Shown here in pieces: positions 5,531 to 7,118 of a stretch of DNA of 7,118 bases (within the stretch, counting starts at the first letter, position 1; each line of letters begins with the position of its first letter). Position numbers and translations under genes: made by a program. This DNA comes from Gammaproteobacteria bacterium (lineage in GTDB: Bacteria; Pseudomonadota; Gammaproteobacteria; SZUA-152). The stretch spans positions 1-7,118 of the forward strand of contig JAUWLO010000104.1 in assembly GCA_030613605.1 (NCBI GenBank), in the 5' to 3' direction. The notes below the pieces were generated by a model. That model searched no databases. It was not told the DNA's origin and saw only the letters and a program-made list of their open reading frames with translations.

Positions 5531-5670
5531 GTTTGAACGGTCTCTTTAACTATCACCTAACAAAATATCCTGTTTGTTTTTACTACACCAGGATGGAACG
5601 GCGTATAGTAGCAGGTTTGCGTTCCACCGGAAAAAGCTGGACCGGTTAACCTCAGGTATTAGACATTAGT
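5531..5670. promoter_or_regulatory. Divergent yajR-uvrA intergenic control region
   Basis: This 140-bp region must contain promoters for both genes. For uvrA the best candidate I see is TTTACT (5579-5584) with TATAGT (5604-5609), spacing 19 bp, which is poor. Around that -10 lies a perfect 7-bp inverted repeat, TGGAACG (5594-5600) and CGTTCCA (5620-5626), 19 bp apart. CTGT (5570-5573) followed after eight bases by ACTA is at best a half-conserved LexA-type site. GGTTAACC (5644-5651) is an 8-bp palindrome. No promoter for the transporter could be assigned. Confidence 0.4.
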
Positions 5671-7118
5671 ATGGATTTCATTCGTATTCAGGGCGCCCGC
5701 ACCCACAATCTAAAAAACATTGATCTGGAACTTCCCCGCGATAAACTTATTGTGATTACGGGATTATCCGGTTCAGGCAAGTCTTCACTGGCCTTTGATA
5801 CCATTTATGCCGAGGGCCAACGGCGTTACGTTGAGTCTCTGTCAGCCTATGCGCGACAATTCCTGTCGATAATGGAAAAGCCTGATGTGGATCACATCGA
5901 GGGTTTATCGCCAGCCATTTCCATTGAGCAAAAATCCACCTCGCATAATCCGCGTTCTACCGTGGGTACCATTACCGAAATTTATGATTATCTACGCCTG
6001 TTATATGCCCGCGCTGGTATCCCTCGCTGCCCGGAACATGGCACCGAACTGCAGGCCCAAACGGTTAGTCAGATGGTGGATCATGTTTTATCCCTGCCCG
6101 AAGGCAGCAAGATCATGTTACTGGCCCCGATCGTGCGCAATCGCAAAGGCGAACATCTGAATGTTTTCAAGGAACTCCGTGCGCAGGGTTTTGTGCGTGC
6201 GCGCATCGACGGGGATTTATTTGAACTCGATGACGTACCCGAACTGGATCTGCGAAAAAAGCACACCATTGAAGCGGTAGTGGATCGCCTGAAAATTAGG
6301 CCCGATCAACAACAACGCCTGGCAGATTCATTTGAAACCACGTTAGCACTTACCGATGGCATTGCTACCGTGGCATTTTTTGGTGATGAAGACTCTGGTT
6401 CCAACTCTTCTATAGAAAAGAAAGAAGAACTGGTTTTTTCTGCCCAGTTCGCCTGTGCCCATTGCGGTTACTCGTTGCCAGAGCTGGAACCCCGTATGTT
6501 TTCCTTTAACAACCCGGCCGGAGCCTGCAGCGGATGTGATGGCCTGGGTGTTAAACAGTTTTTTGATCCGAATCGTGTGGTACGTCACCCGGAGTTGAGC
6601 TTACCTGCTGGTGCTATACGCGGCTGGGATCGACGCAATGCCTATTATTTCCAGATGGTGAGTTCGCTCGCCAAACATTATGGTTTTGATATTGATACAC
6701 CATTTGAAAAGCTGGAAGACAATATCCGCGACGTCATTCTTAATGGCAGTGGCGAGGAAGAAATTGAATTTCATTATTTCAAGGAGAGGTACGGCGATCT
6801 CTCCGCTAAGAAAAATCAGGGCAAGAAAAGCGGTGACAGCACTAACGTACGCACTCACCCCTTCGAAGGTATTTTGCCGAACATGGATCGCCGCTATCAC
6901 GAAACCGATTCCAATGTAGTGCGCGAGGAACTGGCCAAGTACCTCAACAGCAGGTCTTGTCCGGACTGTGATGGCACACGCCTGGCAGAAGGCCCGCGCA
7001 ATGTTTTCGTCGCTGAAAAAAGATTGCCAGAGATTACCGCCTTACCCGTTGGCCGTGCGCAAAAATTCTTTGCGCAAATGGAACTGGAAGGCCATCGCGG
7101 TAAAATTGCGGACAAAAT
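5671..7118 (+). CDS. uvrA: UvrABC excinuclease subunit A, N-terminal half (runs off right edge)
   Basis: UvrA is the damage-recognition ABC ATPase of nucleotide excision repair; its dimer loads UvrB on DNA. The visible 482 codons cover about half of the ~940-residue family length. Key elements are RGARTHNLKN-type QGARTHNLKNIDL (7-19), Walker A GLSGSGKSS (31-39, K37) and EGQRRYVESLSAYARQFL. The SPAISIEQKSTSHNPRSTVGT Q-loop region follows. The UvrB-binding domain lies about 130-250. The first zinc module is C262-x2-C265-x20-C286-x2-C289. In the insertion domain, CPDCDGTRL brings C430 and C433. Two stretches are longer than in E. coli UvrA as I recall it: an acidic/serine segment before the zinc module and a lysine-rich one around 374-391. 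The ATG at 5671 is the first start after an in-frame TAA at 5647; no good Shine-Dalgarno precedes it. The C-terminal ATPase lies outside the window. Confidence 0.97.
   Translation, partial: MDFIRIQGARTHNLKNIDLELPRDKLIVITGLSGSGKSSLAFDTIYAEGQRRYVESLSAYARQFLSIMEKPDVDHIEGLSPAISIEQKSTSHNPRSTVGTITEIYDYLRLLYARAGIPRCPEHGTELQAQTVSQMVDHVLSLPEGSKIMLLAPIVRNRKGEHLNVFKELRAQGFVRARIDGDLFELDDVPELDLRKKHTIEAVVDRLKIRPDQQQRLADSFETTLALTDGIATVAFFGDEDSGSNSSIEKKEELVFSAQFACAHCGYSLPELEPRMFSFNNPAGACSGCDGLGVKQFFDPNRVVRHPELSLPAGAIRGWDRRNAYYFQMVSSLAKHYGFDIDTPFEKLEDNIRDVILNGSGEEEIEFHYFKERYGDLSAKKNQGKKSGDSTNVRTHPFEGILPNMDRRYHETDSNVVREELAKYLNSRSCPDCDGTRLAEGPRNVFVAEKRLPEITALPVGRAQKFFAQMELEGHRGKIADK

Noticed and set aside
1..7118. 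Possible defence system, toxin-antitoxin pair, prophage, CRISPR array or novel multi-gene system
   Set aside because: Every long frame is a recognisable housekeeping gene with intact motifs. The only unknown protein is a single small lipoprotein, and the only repeats are the two units before ssb.

Overview
The window looks like a housekeeping stretch of a gammaproteobacterial chromosome with roughly balanced base composition. Two gene neighbourhoods typical of that class lie side by side: pcnB-folK-(deoxynucleoside kinase)-panB, and ssb-MFS transporter divergent from uvrA. From memory, the second block matches the order in Pseudomonas. PcnB, FolK, SSB, the transporter and UvrA all read as close relatives of the E. 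coli/Pseudomonas proteins. I cannot place the organism below class; a non-enteric gammaproteobacterium is my inference.

Layout. Positions 1-2943 hold a minus-strand cluster read right to left: pcnB (poly(A) polymerase I, TTG start), folK, a P-loop deoxynucleoside kinase, and the first 105 codons of panB, which leaves the window at its left edge. Gaps are 39-53 bp with no terminator seen, so they probably form one operon joining RNA 3'-end metabolism, folate synthesis, deoxynucleoside salvage and pantothenate synthesis. Positions 2970-3421 run on the plus strand: a good sigma70 promoter, a tRNA-Glu with anticodon CTC and encoded CCA, a 61-codon small lipoprotein, and a hairpin terminator that also serves the converging ssb.

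Positions 3446-5530 are minus strand again: ssb (downstream) and a YajR-type MFS transporter with a C-terminal ferredoxin-like domain (upstream). They are separated by a 141-bp spacer with a duplicated palindromic repeat and a perfect 9-bp hairpin. A 140-bp divergent intergenic region (5531-5670) then leads to uvrA, of which 482 codons are present before the right edge.

I see no defence system, integrated element, CRISPR array, transposase or broken gene. The points most worth a second look are the repeat/hairpin cluster ahead of ssb, the tRNA-Glu(CTC)-lipoprotein transcription unit, the non-ATG start of pcnB with an overlapping short frame, the lengthened loops in FolK and UvrA, and the weak or absent SOS-type operator at uvrA.
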